Shown: positions 15,043 to 21,936 of the stretch, piece after piece
Layout: each line of letters begins with the position of its first letter
Position numbering within the stretch: position 1 is the stretch's first letter
Origin: Oscillospiraceae bacterium
Lineage (GTDB): Bacteria > Bacillota_A > Clostridia > Oscillospirales > WRJC01
Length of the DNA: 21,936 nucleotides
NCBI GenBank assembly: GCA_009785015.1
Contig: WQXD01000032.1
Location: forward strand, 1-21,936
Reading direction: 5' to 3'
Position numbers and translations under genes: made by a program
Notes under the pieces: model-generated
What the model was told of the DNA's origin: nothing
The model's input: the letters and a program-made list of their open reading frames with translations, nothing else
Databases searched by the model: none

Positions 15043-15797
15043 ATTTCCGCCCTCAGGCTGCATAGTATTTTCGCCATGCGGTCTGCTTGCAGCTCTATTA
15101 TCTTTTTTCCCAAATCCGCGCCCGCGTACACCCGCGGGTCTTTTCCGCCCACGCCTGCGGGAAAATCTTCGGGATTTTTTGAAAGTCTCTGCATCTGCAC
15201 GAGTTCCGGGCGCAGCGCCATGACAAGCGAGGTTTCATTTGAGCCCGCGTGGTCGACCTGGATCCCCATGCCTTCGCGGTCGTATTCGCTCCCCCAGCAG
15301 TTTATGATTTTCAGGCCGTATTTTTCCTCCCATTCTTTCGCGCGCTCGGCGACGGCTCCGGTGGAGGGCCCGTGGCCGTGGGCGACCACTATCTTAAATC
15401 CCGCCCTTTTGAGCTGAGCCAATATGCACTCGATCAAATCCAGAAAAGATTCGTCCGGCAGCCAGTACGCGCTTCCGTCCAACTGCCCGGGTTCCCGGAT
15501 TTTTCTGCCTGTTTCCCTTTCGCCCGTCCAGGGGTCCATTCCGTATAAAACCCCGTCTTTTGTCTCGATTCGCCGGTCCGGACCGACAAACAGCATCGGC
15601 AAAACGATTCCGCCCGCTTTTTTTGCCAGCTCTGCAAAAAAGCCCTGCGACTGTATGCCGTCGGCTCCCAGGGGCAGATGTTCGCCGTGCCACTCAAGCG
15701 TGCCCAGCGGCAGATAGGCGATCGGGCAGGCGTTGATTCTGTCCCTGAATTCCTGCGGAGTCAGTTCCGCGTATAATACTTTTTCCACTTTTTCCAT
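15039..15797 (-). CDS. Creatininase-family metal-dependent hydrolase
   Basis: The 252-residue protein has the three hallmark stretches of the creatininase family: LGTLEWHGEHLPLGAD (31-46; likely ligands Glu35, His37, Asp46), VVAHGHG (137-143; His142) in place of the usual NGHGGN, and DHAGSNETS (182-190; Glu188). The family opens amide, lactam or related bonds using two metal ions; members include creatinine amidohydrolase, the mycofactocin peptidase MftE and, as reported, hydrolases of dehydro-inositol-type diketones. In this sugar operon a role in opening a lactone, a ketosugar ring or an amide is more plausible than creatinine use. ATG at 15797 follows AAAGGA with six bases between. It sits 14 bases after the aldo/keto reductase and overlaps the rhamnosidase-like gene by ATGA, so the three are surely one transcript. 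Reaction unknown. Confidence 0.85.
   Translation of the reverse strand: MEKVEKVLYAELTPQEFRDRINACPIAYLPLGTLEWHGEHLPLGADGIQSQGFFAELAKKAGGIVLPMLFVGPDRRIETKDGVLYGMDPWTGERETGRKIREPGQLDGSAYWLPDESFLDLIECILAQLKRAGFKIVVAHGHGPSTGAVAERAKEWEEKYGLKIINCWGSEYDREGMGIQVDHAGSNETSLVMALRPELVQMQRLSKNPEDFPAGVGGKDPRVYAGADLGKKIIELQADRMAKILCSLRAEI
15050..15054 (-). promoter_or_regulatory. Ribosome binding site that decides the rhamnosidase-like start
   Basis: GAGGG on the minus strand is seven bases before the ATG at 15042. It lies within the last codons of the creatininase-family gene, whose stop shares bases with that ATG (ATGA), favouring 15042 over the ATG at 15063. Confidence 0.6.
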
Positions 15798-15811
15798 ATG
15801 ATATCCTTTCT

Positions 15812-16930
15812 TTATTCAAACATTTTTACGGCTGTCTCCATTTTTTCTCTTATATTGACTTCGAAGGGGCACCGCGTCTCGCATTCGCCGCACTGCAAAC
15901 ACGACGACGCCCCAACCGCGAGCGCGCCGTATCCTTCCGCGTCTTTGTTGTCGATCATCCTGTTGACAAAACCGATGTTGATATCCGCGGCGCAGGGCAG
16001 ACAGTGATGGCAATACTGACAATTGCCTTTTATGCTCCAGCGCGAATTGAGAACGGCTCCGCAAAAATCGAGCTTTTCGGGGGAGGCGCCGTAATAACTG
16101 AGAACCTGCTTGATTTCATCCGGGGTCTGGCAGCCCGGAACGACACTTGAAACGCCGTTTTGAGTCAGGGCGTAGGCGATGAGGTTTAAAGGGGAAAAGC
16201 CTTCGTTTTTAAACATAAAGCCGCCGCCGAACGGTTTCATGGCTATGATTCCCACCCCGTTTTTTTCGCATTCGCTGTAGACTCTCTTGCGGGGCTGCAT
16301 GTTATTTTTTTTGATGTTTTTGACGCTTTGGGCGGCGCTCCAAAGGGTATCGAGGTTTTCCGTATCAAATTCATCCCCATCGACGACCACGTCAAAAGCG
16401 GGATTCACCGGATACATGATCACGTCAAAATCGCCGCAGAAAACCGCCTTCAACGCCACTTCAGAGCTGTGCGTGGCGATGCCGATACAACGGACGGCGC
16501 CTTTCAAACGGAGATTTTTGGCGTATTCGAGCAGCCCGCTTTCCCCGGTTATACATTCATAGTCTCTTATTTTATCGCAGAACTGTATCATGAACACGTC
16601 GGCGTAATCGGTTTGCAGCGTTTTGACAAAATATTCAAAACGCGGCTTTATTTCCGCGGCTTCCCGGGTCCAGCCGTGCGCTATATATGAAAGCGACACT
16701 TTTTCGCGGATTTGTTCAAGGGCTTTGCCGAGTTTTTCAAAGCCCGCGTATTCGATTTGCTCCGGTTTGTAATCATGGCCCGGATGGCAGTCAAAATAGC
16801 TCACCCCGCCGTCGACCGCGGTTTTGATTGTTTCGTCTATTTGGGACCGGGAATGGGGCAGCAAATGCTCGAGCCCCATCCCTATTTCGCTGACCTCAAT
16901 TCCCGTCTTGCCCAATTTGCGGTATTTCAT
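15812..16930 (-). CDS. Aldo/keto reductase-fold protein with C-terminal 4Fe-4S domain
   Basis: The 372-residue protein has an aldo/keto reductase barrel (MKYRKLGKTGIEVSEIGMGL at the N-terminus; GVGIIAMKPFGGG, 225-237) followed by a ferredoxin-like end. Two cysteine sets are complete: C304, C307, C310, C313 and C344, C347, C350, C354 (the latter in CxxCxxCxxxCP form), so two 4Fe-4S clusters are likely. Proteins of this plan are common in anaerobes and are assumed to be cytoplasmic oxidoreductases linked to ferredoxin or flavin electron flow. The usual catalytic tetrad is incomplete: Asp47 is present, but the Lys position reads SLSYIAHG and the His position reads VFMIQFCD. Classical NADPH reduction is therefore doubtful. 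It is the first gene of the carbohydrate operon, with a promoter close upstream. ATG at 16930 follows a G-rich stretch (AGGGGGG) about 10 bases upstream. Confidence 0.85.
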   Translation of the reverse strand: MKYRKLGKTGIEVSEIGMGLEHLLPHSRSQIDETIKTAVDGGVSYFDCHPGHDYKPEQIEYAGFEKLGKALEQIREKVSLSYIAHGWTREAAEIKPRFEYFVKTLQTDYADVFMIQFCDKIRDYECITGESGLLEYAKNLRLKGAVRCIGIATHSSEVALKAVFCGDFDVIMYPVNPAFDVVVDGDEFDTENLDTLWSAAQSVKNIKKNNMQPRKRVYSECEKNGVGIIAMKPFGGGFMFKNEGFSPLNLIAYALTQNGVSSVVPGCQTPDEIKQVLSYYGASPEKLDFCGAVLNSRWSIKGNCQYCHHCLPCAADINIGFVNRMIDNKDAEGYGALAVGASSCLQCGECETRCPFEVNIREKMETAVKMFE

Positions 16931-16967
16931 TTTTTGGATACCCCCCTATATTTTCTTCTCGACCAAT

Positions 16968-16976
16968 ATTATACCA
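16968..16976 (-). promoter_or_regulatory. Extended -10 promoter element of the carbohydrate operon
   Basis: On the minus strand TGGTATAAT matches the extended -10 consensus perfectly. The -35 position holds only a T-rich stretch, so the promoter may depend on an activator. The start point would be near 16961, about 30 bases before the first gene. Confidence 0.5.
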
Positions 16977-17028
16977 AAATGTTTTTATAAAAAAATGCCC
17001 AAATTGTTAAATATAAAAATAAATATTT

Positions 17029-17040
17029 ACCCGTTCGGGT
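17029..17040. promoter_or_regulatory. Small perfect inverted repeat in the divergent intergenic region
   Basis: ACCCG TT CGGGT lies between the divergent reductase operon and the surface protein gene. It could be a short operator or a small hairpin near the 5' end of the surface-protein transcript. No clear -35/-10 pair on the plus strand was found in this 194-base gap. No regulator gene is present to link it to. Confidence 0.3.
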
Positions 17041-17124
17041 GTAGCGGAAACACGCTTATAGAGTTAATATATACACACAGTCGATTTTCGGCGCTCCATA
17101 TCATTACATAAAGGAAAGATAGAA

Positions 17125-19920
17125 ATGAAAAAAGAAACAACAGCAAAAAAAAGCAGGTTATTATCCGTTGTGCTTGCCGTTACCTTTTTGTTGTGTATAT
17201 CACTGATACCGGGTATAGGCAATACAAAAGGTGAACCGGGCGAAGATGCGAATTACGGCACGATTTTGTATTTTGTGAAAACCAATCCCGTTTTTGAAGC
17301 ACGGGTACAATTGGGGACATCTTGGGAAAATTTAAATTTGCCGGCGGAACTGCGCGCGGTAGTCAACCTTGCAGAAAAAACCACAAATCAGATTGAGGAT
17401 TTTGCCTTTGCAAGCAAAACAAATCTGGCAAGCGAAACAAATCTATCGAATCTGTCGACAACCGCAGATATTGTATTTGATATCCCCGTAATCTGGAAAG
17501 GTGAATACGACGCAAATATTCCGGGTATATACATGTTTACGGCACAAATCGATAATTTCAATTATTACGGAGCGCCGCCGACTGCGTTTATTATTGTAGA
17601 ACCGGAAGAATCCGCGACGGAGCCGGAAGAACCCGCGACGGAGCCGGAGGAAAGCGAAGCAAATGACAATCTTTTGGCAAACGGAGCCGTTGTTCTTTCG
17701 CGAAACGGCAAATACACATACACGGACGTTATCGACTTGTCCTTTACGAGGGGCAAGACCGGCCCGGGTTTTGCAATAGCATACCGCAACCCGGGGTATG
17801 CCGATTACGATTCCAGATTTTTGTATACGGATATTTCCGTTCTCGGCACTTTAAGTTTTACCGCGGGCGCCAACGGAAAAACCTACTGCATCACCCAAAC
17901 CGGAGTCCCGAACCCGGGTATCGGCAAGCCGGAGAAAGGCCCCAATTATGGAACCTCCGCGATTTATATGATCATCGTCGATGACAACGTAAATGTCACG
18001 TTGGTAGTCAATAATATACACATACTCGCTTCAATCAAAGTGGCCGGCACGGGCAAATTGACTTTGATATTGGATGAGACAAACTATGTAAGAGATTCCA
18101 TCGAAGTGCCGAATACCGCCGAACTTCTCATCGACAGCATGAACGAAAACGATATAGGCGACCTCCTTGTCATACCTTCGGACAATGTTTCAAAAAGTAA
18201 CAACGCCAAGATCGGCGGCCCAGCCAATACCGGTGCCGGCAAGATCACAATCAGCGGCGGAAATATAGATATCGTTGCCCACTCGAGCGGCGCGGGTATC
18301 GGCGGAGGCGGCCGTACTTCAAGCACGGGCAGCGCGGGCGGCGCAGGCACGATCACGATTACCGGCGGTACCGTATCGGTGGTGCAATACGGCAGCGGCG
18401 GCGGAGCCGGCCAAATCACCCCATGGAGTCAAATATCCAGCGGGGCGGGTATCGGCGGAGGCGGCCAGGAATCCGATTTCGATAACAGCGGCACAGGCAA
18501 TATTTTGATCACCGGCGGAACGGTAACCGTGCGGCAGTACACGCGCGCCGCGGGCATCGGAGCCGGCACATTCTCCGCAGTCGGAAATATAACGATCCAA
18601 GGCGGAAATATTGACGCGGAGGTGATCCGATTGGAAAACAGTTCCGGAGCCGGAGAAGGCGCGGCGATCGGAGGCTGTGCCGGCACCAATCCGGCGACGG
18701 GAAGTATCACGATCAACGGCGGCACGATAAGAGCGGTTGCCGCATTCACGGGGATCGGCTGGGTACATACCAACAATACCGCCATGAGTATAACCGTCAC
18801 CGGCGGAAATGTGTACGCGAAAGGCACTCACGGCCCGGGAATCGGGTACTGGAACAAAGCGTCGGGAAACAGTATTATCACCATCACCGGCGGAACCGTG
18901 ATTGCGGAAAGCGACAACAGCACAGGCATCGGAGAAAACTTAGAGCTTATTGCAAAATTTTATCTTGACGCCGCGGCGAATGTGCGGGCATATGCCGGCG
19001 GGACGCTTCCGGCTCTCAACGTAGGGGATAATCTGGGCAACGGCTACTACGTCAACGCCAGCCTGACCGCGGATTCGGTATTTTCATCGGCTGTGACGCT
19101 GCATGTACATGCGAATAATATTTGGGCCACTCCGCTCAAAGTCCTGACGCTGCCCGCCAAATACCGGCATTTCGCATACAGCTCGGAGCTTGCCTCATCC
19201 CGGACGGACAATGTGCTTGTATATAACGGGAACGCTTACACAGACGAAGTCGTGCGGGTCAAGGATGACAGCCCGGAGATTTATTCGGTCAAGACCCGCA
19301 GCGGTTACAGCCTCCACGACGGAACCAACGGCGCACTGCCGGTGAAACTCAACGGCAGCCTCCTTCCGGTCTACAAAGAAGCGGATATGACCGTGACAAA
19401 GAAAGTGACGGGAAATTTCGCGAATGGGGAAAAATCTTTTGAATTTACAATATACTTCACGGATCGAAACGGAAATCTTTTGGCGCCGGACACCACTTTT
19501 ATCGGTGAAGGCGGCACAATAGCCGGGCTGGGAGCCGCAGCTCCCGGAAATGTGACATTGAACGGCTGCGGTTCGGATACTTTTAAATTGAAGCACGGGC
19601 AGACGATGACCATAAAAAACGTGCCGTCCGACGTTATGATAAAAATCAAAGAAACCGCGGATAAAATTTACCATGCAACGTATACAGACAGCCTCTCCCC
19701 ATCCGTGAAAAACGAAAACAACATGGAATTTTTGATTTCGGGAGAATATGCCAGAAGTTTCGATTTTACCAATGAGCGCATATACGTGGTTCCCACAGGC
19801 ATTATAGAGGAAGAAACGCAGGTCGCGGAAATTATACTGCCGCCGGTATTCGCGTCGATAATAGTTTTGTCAGCTCTGGCGCTGATCAACATCAAAAGAA
19901 AACAAAAGACAACGGTATAA
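17125..19920 (+). CDS. Large surface protein: glycine-rich beta-helix plus isopeptide-type domain
   Basis: The 931-residue protein has a signal peptide (basic start, hydrophobic stretch to about residue 32), then an Ig-like region (about 40-157), an acidic linker of EPEESAT repeats (159-179), a beta-rich region, and from about 365 to 608 at least seven turns of GxITIxGGxIxA/GAGIGGG repeats typical of right-handed beta-helix surface proteins. Residues from about 755 (MTVTKKVTGNF) to 885 (FDFTNER) resemble Cna-B/Spy0128-like pilin domains; the Lys in VTKKVTG, Glu in IKETAD and Asn in FTNER could form an intramolecular isopeptide bond. The end has VPTGI, a hydrophobic segment and KRKQK, but no LPxTG. 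It probably stays on the cell surface and may bind glycans or partner cells. ATG at 17125 follows AAGGAAAG. Monocistronic, with a strong terminator. Function inferred from architecture only. Confidence 0.82.
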   Translation: MKKETTAKKSRLLSVVLAVTFLLCISLIPGIGNTKGEPGEDANYGTILYFVKTNPVFEARVQLGTSWENLNLPAELRAVVNLAEKTTNQIEDFAFASKTNLASETNLSNLSTTADIVFDIPVIWKGEYDANIPGIYMFTAQIDNFNYYGAPPTAFIIVEPEESATEPEEPATEPEESEANDNLLANGAVVLSRNGKYTYTDVIDLSFTRGKTGPGFAIAYRNPGYADYDSRFLYTDISVLGTLSFTAGANGKTYCITQTGVPNPGIGKPEKGPNYGTSAIYMIIVDDNVNVTLVVNNIHILASIKVAGTGKLTLILDETNYVRDSIEVPNTAELLIDSMNENDIGDLLVIPSDNVSKSNNAKIGGPANTGAGKITISGGNIDIVAHSSGAGIGGGGRTSSTGSAGGAGTITITGGTVSVVQYGSGGGAGQITPWSQISSGAGIGGGGQESDFDNSGTGNILITGGTVTVRQYTRAAGIGAGTFSAVGNITIQGGNIDAEVIRLENSSGAGEGAAIGGCAGTNPATGSITINGGTIRAVAAFTGIGWVHTNNTAMSITVTGGNVYAKGTHGPGIGYWNKASGNSIITITGGTVIAESDNSTGIGENLELIAKFYLDAAANVRAYAGGTLPALNVGDNLGNGYYVNASLTADSVFSSAVTLHVHANNIWATPLKVLTLPAKYRHFAYSSELASSRTDNVLVYNGNAYTDEVVRVKDDSPEIYSVKTRSGYSLHDGTNGALPVKLNGSLLPVYKEADMTVTKKVTGNFANGEKSFEFTIYFTDRNGNLLAPDTTFIGEGGTIAGLGAAAPGNVTLNGCGSDTFKLKHGQTMTIKNVPSDVMIKIKETADKIYHATYTDSLSPSVKNENNMEFLISGEYARSFDFTNERIYVVPTGIIEEETQVAEIILPPVFASIIVLSALALINIKRKQKTTV
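17599..17661 (+). repeat. Three 21-base repeats coding an acidic linker
   Basis: Three consecutive 21-base units encode EPEESAT, EPEEPAT and EPEESEA. The DNA units are nearly the same, so the linker can easily expand or shrink by slippage. It separates the N-terminal Ig-like part from the rest of the surface protein. Confidence 0.75.
18220..18950 (+). repeat. Coding repeats of the glycine-rich beta-helix
   Basis: About seven degenerate coding repeats of roughly 25-45 residues, each with a core such as ITISGGN, ITITGGT, ILITGGT, ITIQGGN, ITINGGT, ITVTGGN or ITITGGT, often followed by a GAGIGGG-like turn. Spacing varies, so they are related coils of one solenoid rather than exact tandem copies. 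Confidence 0.7.
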
Positions 19921-19934
19921 TTCATATTCGTTTT

Positions 19935-19973
19935 AAAAAACTCGGTGCGGTTATAAAACGCGCCGAGTTTTTT
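19935..19973 (+). terminator. Rho-independent terminator of the surface protein gene
   Basis: A 15-base stem, AAAAAACTCGGTGCG pairing with CGCGCCGAGTTTTTT, surrounds a nine-base loop; the one non-Watson-Crick position is a G-U pair in RNA. It ends in a run of Ts. It starts 15 bases after the stop codon and separates this gene from the sulfatase. Confidence 0.9.
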
Positions 19974-20076
19974 GTTTTCACCAAATTAATAAAGTTTACA
20001 AAATTTATCTTTATTTTTCCGATAAAATATGATAAAATTCACAAAAACGGGCACGGGGAAAGGACAGTCAAATTTT

Positions 20077-21426
20077 ATGGATAACAAAAAACCGAATGTA
20101 ATACTGATCAACTGCGACGATTTGGGTTACGGCGATTTGGGCTGTTACGGCAGCAAGGCAAACAAAACCCCATATTTGGATAAGCTCGCAGAAAACGGGA
20201 TAAAATTCACTTCTTTTTACGCGGCTTCCCCCGTATGCTCGCCGTCAAGGGCGGCTTTGATGACGGGCTGTTACCCGGCCAGAGTCGGGATAAACAGGGT
20301 GTTGTTCCCCGGCGAGCCGTATGGGTTGGATCCCGGCGAATTCACAATGCCCAAACTGTTCAAAAACGCCGGCTATCGCACGATGATGGTGGGCAAATGG
20401 CACTGCGGCGACCAAAAAGAGTTTTTGCCCGATAAATTCGGGTTTGACGGCTATTACGGGCTTCCGTACAGCAACGATATGGGAATCAACCTAAAAACCA
20501 CCGACAGAGTCAAATACCCTCCCCTGCCCTTGATTTCAAACGGCCAGGTGATAGAAGAACAACCCGACCAGCGCTCTTTGACTGAAAGATACGTTGAAAA
20601 ATGCATCGAATTCATCAGGGCAAGCAAAGATGATAATTTTTTTCTGTATTTCGCCCAGATGCACGTCCATTTGCCCCTGTACGCCGCGGAAAGATTTGTG
20701 GGTGAATCCGATAACGGCGATTTCGGCGCCTGCGTGGCTTCGCTCGACTGGGCTTGCGGCGCGCTCATGTACGAGCTGGAAAAGCAGGGTATTTCGGACA
20801 ACACCATGATAATATTGACTTCGGACAACGGTTCGAGAGGCGCCGACGGAGCCAGCAACCTGCCGCTGAGGGGCGGGAAATTTTCCACATGGGAGGGCGG
20901 ATTGCGCATACCGTTTATCATGTCCTGGAATGAAAAAATAAAGCCCGGCGAAAACGATAAAATCGCGGCCCAAATTGATTTGCTGCCGACTTTCGCGGCC
21001 ATGCTGAATCAAAATTTGGGAGACAGAAAAATAGACGGCTTCGATTTATCCGGTATGCTTTTTGACGATGAGCCTTCTCCCCGCCGTGAATTTGTCTATT
21101 ATCAATCGGGCATGAAACTCGAAGCGGTGCGAAAAGACAACTGGAAGCTGCATTTTTATAAAAACGACGCCCCGGTAAAACTGCTGTACAACCTTGAAGA
21201 AGACATCGGCGAAAATGACAGCCTTTATGATTTGCACCCCGGAATCGTAAATGAGCTCACAGAAATCTACGACAGATACAAAGATATGCTCGGGGACGAC
21301 ATAACCGGCGTAAAAGGCGGCGAAACAAGAGAATGCATGGTCATAGAAAATCCGGTCACGCTGACTGTGTATGACCCAAATCACCCCTATATCGTCGCCA
21401 TGTATGATAAAACCGAAATGGGATAA
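20077..21426 (+). CDS. S1-family sulfatase, cysteine type
   Basis: From the chosen start the enzyme has 449 residues. It has the sulfatase signature CSPSR (54-58), whose Cys54 must be converted to formylglycine, by an anaerobic sulfatase-maturating enzyme in such an organism. Other active-site blocks are present: calcium ligands Asp14-Asp15 (INCDDLGYGD), GKWHCG (106-111), MHVHLPLY (195-202), TSDNG (248-252) and Lys268 in RGGKFS. It would remove sulfate esters from sugars. No signal peptide is seen, so action is likely intracellular. An ATG at 20029 in frame would add 16 residues but has no ribosome site and sits inside an AT-rich promoter-like stretch (TGATAAAAT at 20030-20038); AAAGGA lies 12 bases before the ATG at 20077. 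The next gene, a solute-binding lipoprotein, starts 42 bases downstream, suggesting import and desulfation of the same sulfated glycan. Confidence 0.9.
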   Translation: MDNKKPNVILINCDDLGYGDLGCYGSKANKTPYLDKLAENGIKFTSFYAASPVCSPSRAALMTGCYPARVGINRVLFPGEPYGLDPGEFTMPKLFKNAGYRTMMVGKWHCGDQKEFLPDKFGFDGYYGLPYSNDMGINLKTTDRVKYPPLPLISNGQVIEEQPDQRSLTERYVEKCIEFIRASKDDNFFLYFAQMHVHLPLYAAERFVGESDNGDFGACVASLDWACGALMYELEKQGISDNTMIILTSDNGSRGADGASNLPLRGGKFSTWEGGLRIPFIMSWNEKIKPGENDKIAAQIDLLPTFAAMLNQNLGDRKIDGFDLSGMLFDDEPSPRREFVYYQSGMKLEAVRKDNWKLHFYKNDAPVKLLYNLEEDIGENDSLYDLHPGIVNELTEIYDRYKDMLGDDITGVKGGETRECMVIENPVTLTVYDPNHPYIVAMYDKTEMG

Positions 21427-21468
21427 TGATAATAAATTGAAAAGTGAAAATATAAAAGGAGTAAAAAA

Positions 21469-21936
21469 ATGAAAAAAATATTTTACGTGATTTTCGCGCT
21501 GATTTTGGTTTTTTCGGCGATGTCTTCGTGCGCTTCCCAAAAGGCCGAAAATACGGAAAACAAGTCCGATGACACCCCAAAGCAGGCGGACGAATCCGCT
21601 ACGGAGCCCGCCACCGAAGGGAAATTGCCCTTTGAGCCGGTTATAATCGATCTGGGCGGCAGGGCGTTCACTTTTGTCGACTGCGACTGGGGCGCGGAAA
21701 CATCGGCCAGACAGCGCGACGTTTTCGTCGAAGAGGAAAACGGCGAGACGATAAACGACGCGGTATTCGCGCGCAACAGGGTCATTATCGACATGTTCAA
21801 CTGCACGATAGCGGAACAAAAATACCCGGGCCCGGGGGAAATGCAGTCGGGATTCAAAAAGATCATAAATTCCGGCGAACAGTATGACGCGGCCTATATC
21901 CGTTACAGCTCGCACCTCAGCCCTTTCGCGACGGGC
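21469..21936 (+). CDS. Second solute-binding lipoprotein (3' end cut by window edge)
   Basis: 156 codons are visible. The start ATG has AAGGAG seven bases upstream. Residues 1-21 form a lipoprotein signal ending in MSSC, with Cys21 probably lipidated, followed by an acidic, Thr/Pro-rich linker. The mature part begins with VIIDLGGRAFTFVD and includes NGETINDAVFARNRVIIDMF, which lines up with NGERINDAVYRRNRTIEAKY in the lipoprotein at 9741-11240, so the two are paralogues. It should be an extracellular sugar-binding protein of an ABC importer. It follows the sulfatase on the same strand with no terminator between, so co-transcription is likely. Permease genes may follow beyond the right edge. 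Confidence 0.85.
   Translation, partial: MKKIFYVIFALILVFSAMSSCASQKAENTENKSDDTPKQADESATEPATEGKLPFEPVIIDLGGRAFTFVDCDWGAETSARQRDVFVEEENGETINDAVFARNRVIIDMFNCTIAEQKYPGPGEMQSGFKKIINSGEQYDAAYIRYSSHLSPFATG

Noticed and set aside
14308..15417. A 369-codon plus-strand open frame opposite the rhamnosidase-like and creatininase genes
   Set aside because: It is a codon-bias shadow of two well-supported minus-strand genes, and its translation lacks domain-like patterns.
18220..18950. CRISPR-like or mobile repeat array
   Set aside because: The repetition is in coding frame with GGGA-rich codons and varied spacing, explained by beta-helix protein repeats; no conserved direct repeat with unique spacers.
20029..20076. 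Upstream ATG at 20029 as the sulfatase start
   Set aside because: It has no ribosome site and lies inside an AT-rich promoter-like stretch; the ATG at 20077 gives the usual sulfatase N-terminus.

Overview
This window looks like chromosomal DNA from an anaerobic, probably uncultivated member of the Bacillota (Clostridia type), of the kind found in animal guts. The signs are strong Shine-Dalgarno sites, frequent GTG/TTG starts, extended -10 promoters, lipoprotein solute-binding proteins, a Gram-positive style surface protein with a C-terminal membrane anchor, a CxPSR (cysteine-type) sulfatase, an aldo/keto reductase with two iron-sulfur clusters, and TPR-like GDYxDS repeats. This placement is inference; there is no rRNA or other marker gene here.

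Layout. (1) 1-2282, minus strand: start of a Tad pilus/secretion operon, cpaE then cpaF, with cpaF running off the left edge. (2) 2432-6789, minus strand: a five-gene run of MFS transporter, 94-aa unknown protein, retropepsin-like aspartic protease, uroporphyrinogen-decarboxylase-like protein and DUF1861/GT108-like five-bladed propeller protein. The two small middle genes are clearly AT-richer than their surroundings. (3) 6901-8499, plus strand: a single membrane-anchored TPR-like repeat protein. (4) 8507-16930, minus strand: a carbohydrate operon of Fe-S aldo/keto reductase, creatininase-family hydrolase, alpha-L-rhamnosidase-like enzyme, sugar isomerase/epimerase, solute-binding lipoprotein and GH109 NAD-dependent glycosidase. 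It has an upstream promoter and a good internal one. (5) 17125-19920, plus strand: a 931-aa surface protein with a glycine-rich beta-helix and an isopeptide-type domain, closed by a clear terminator. (6) 20077-21936, plus strand: a sulfatase followed by the start of a second solute-binding lipoprotein, paralogous to the first.

How the genes may work together. The two lipoproteins would capture oligosaccharides at the cell surface. The sulfatase, rhamnosidase-like enzyme and GH109 glycosidase have no visible export signals, so desulfation and glycoside cleavage probably happen in the cytoplasm after uptake. The isomerase, creatininase-family hydrolase and reductase could then process the released or oxidised sugars. 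No ABC permease genes are present in the window, so the transport partners must be elsewhere. The DUF1861/GT108-like gene hints at mannoside chemistry beside the main operon. The exact glycan cannot be read from the sequence. There is no stretch over 300 bases without a gene, and I saw no RNA genes, CRISPR arrays or insertion sequences.
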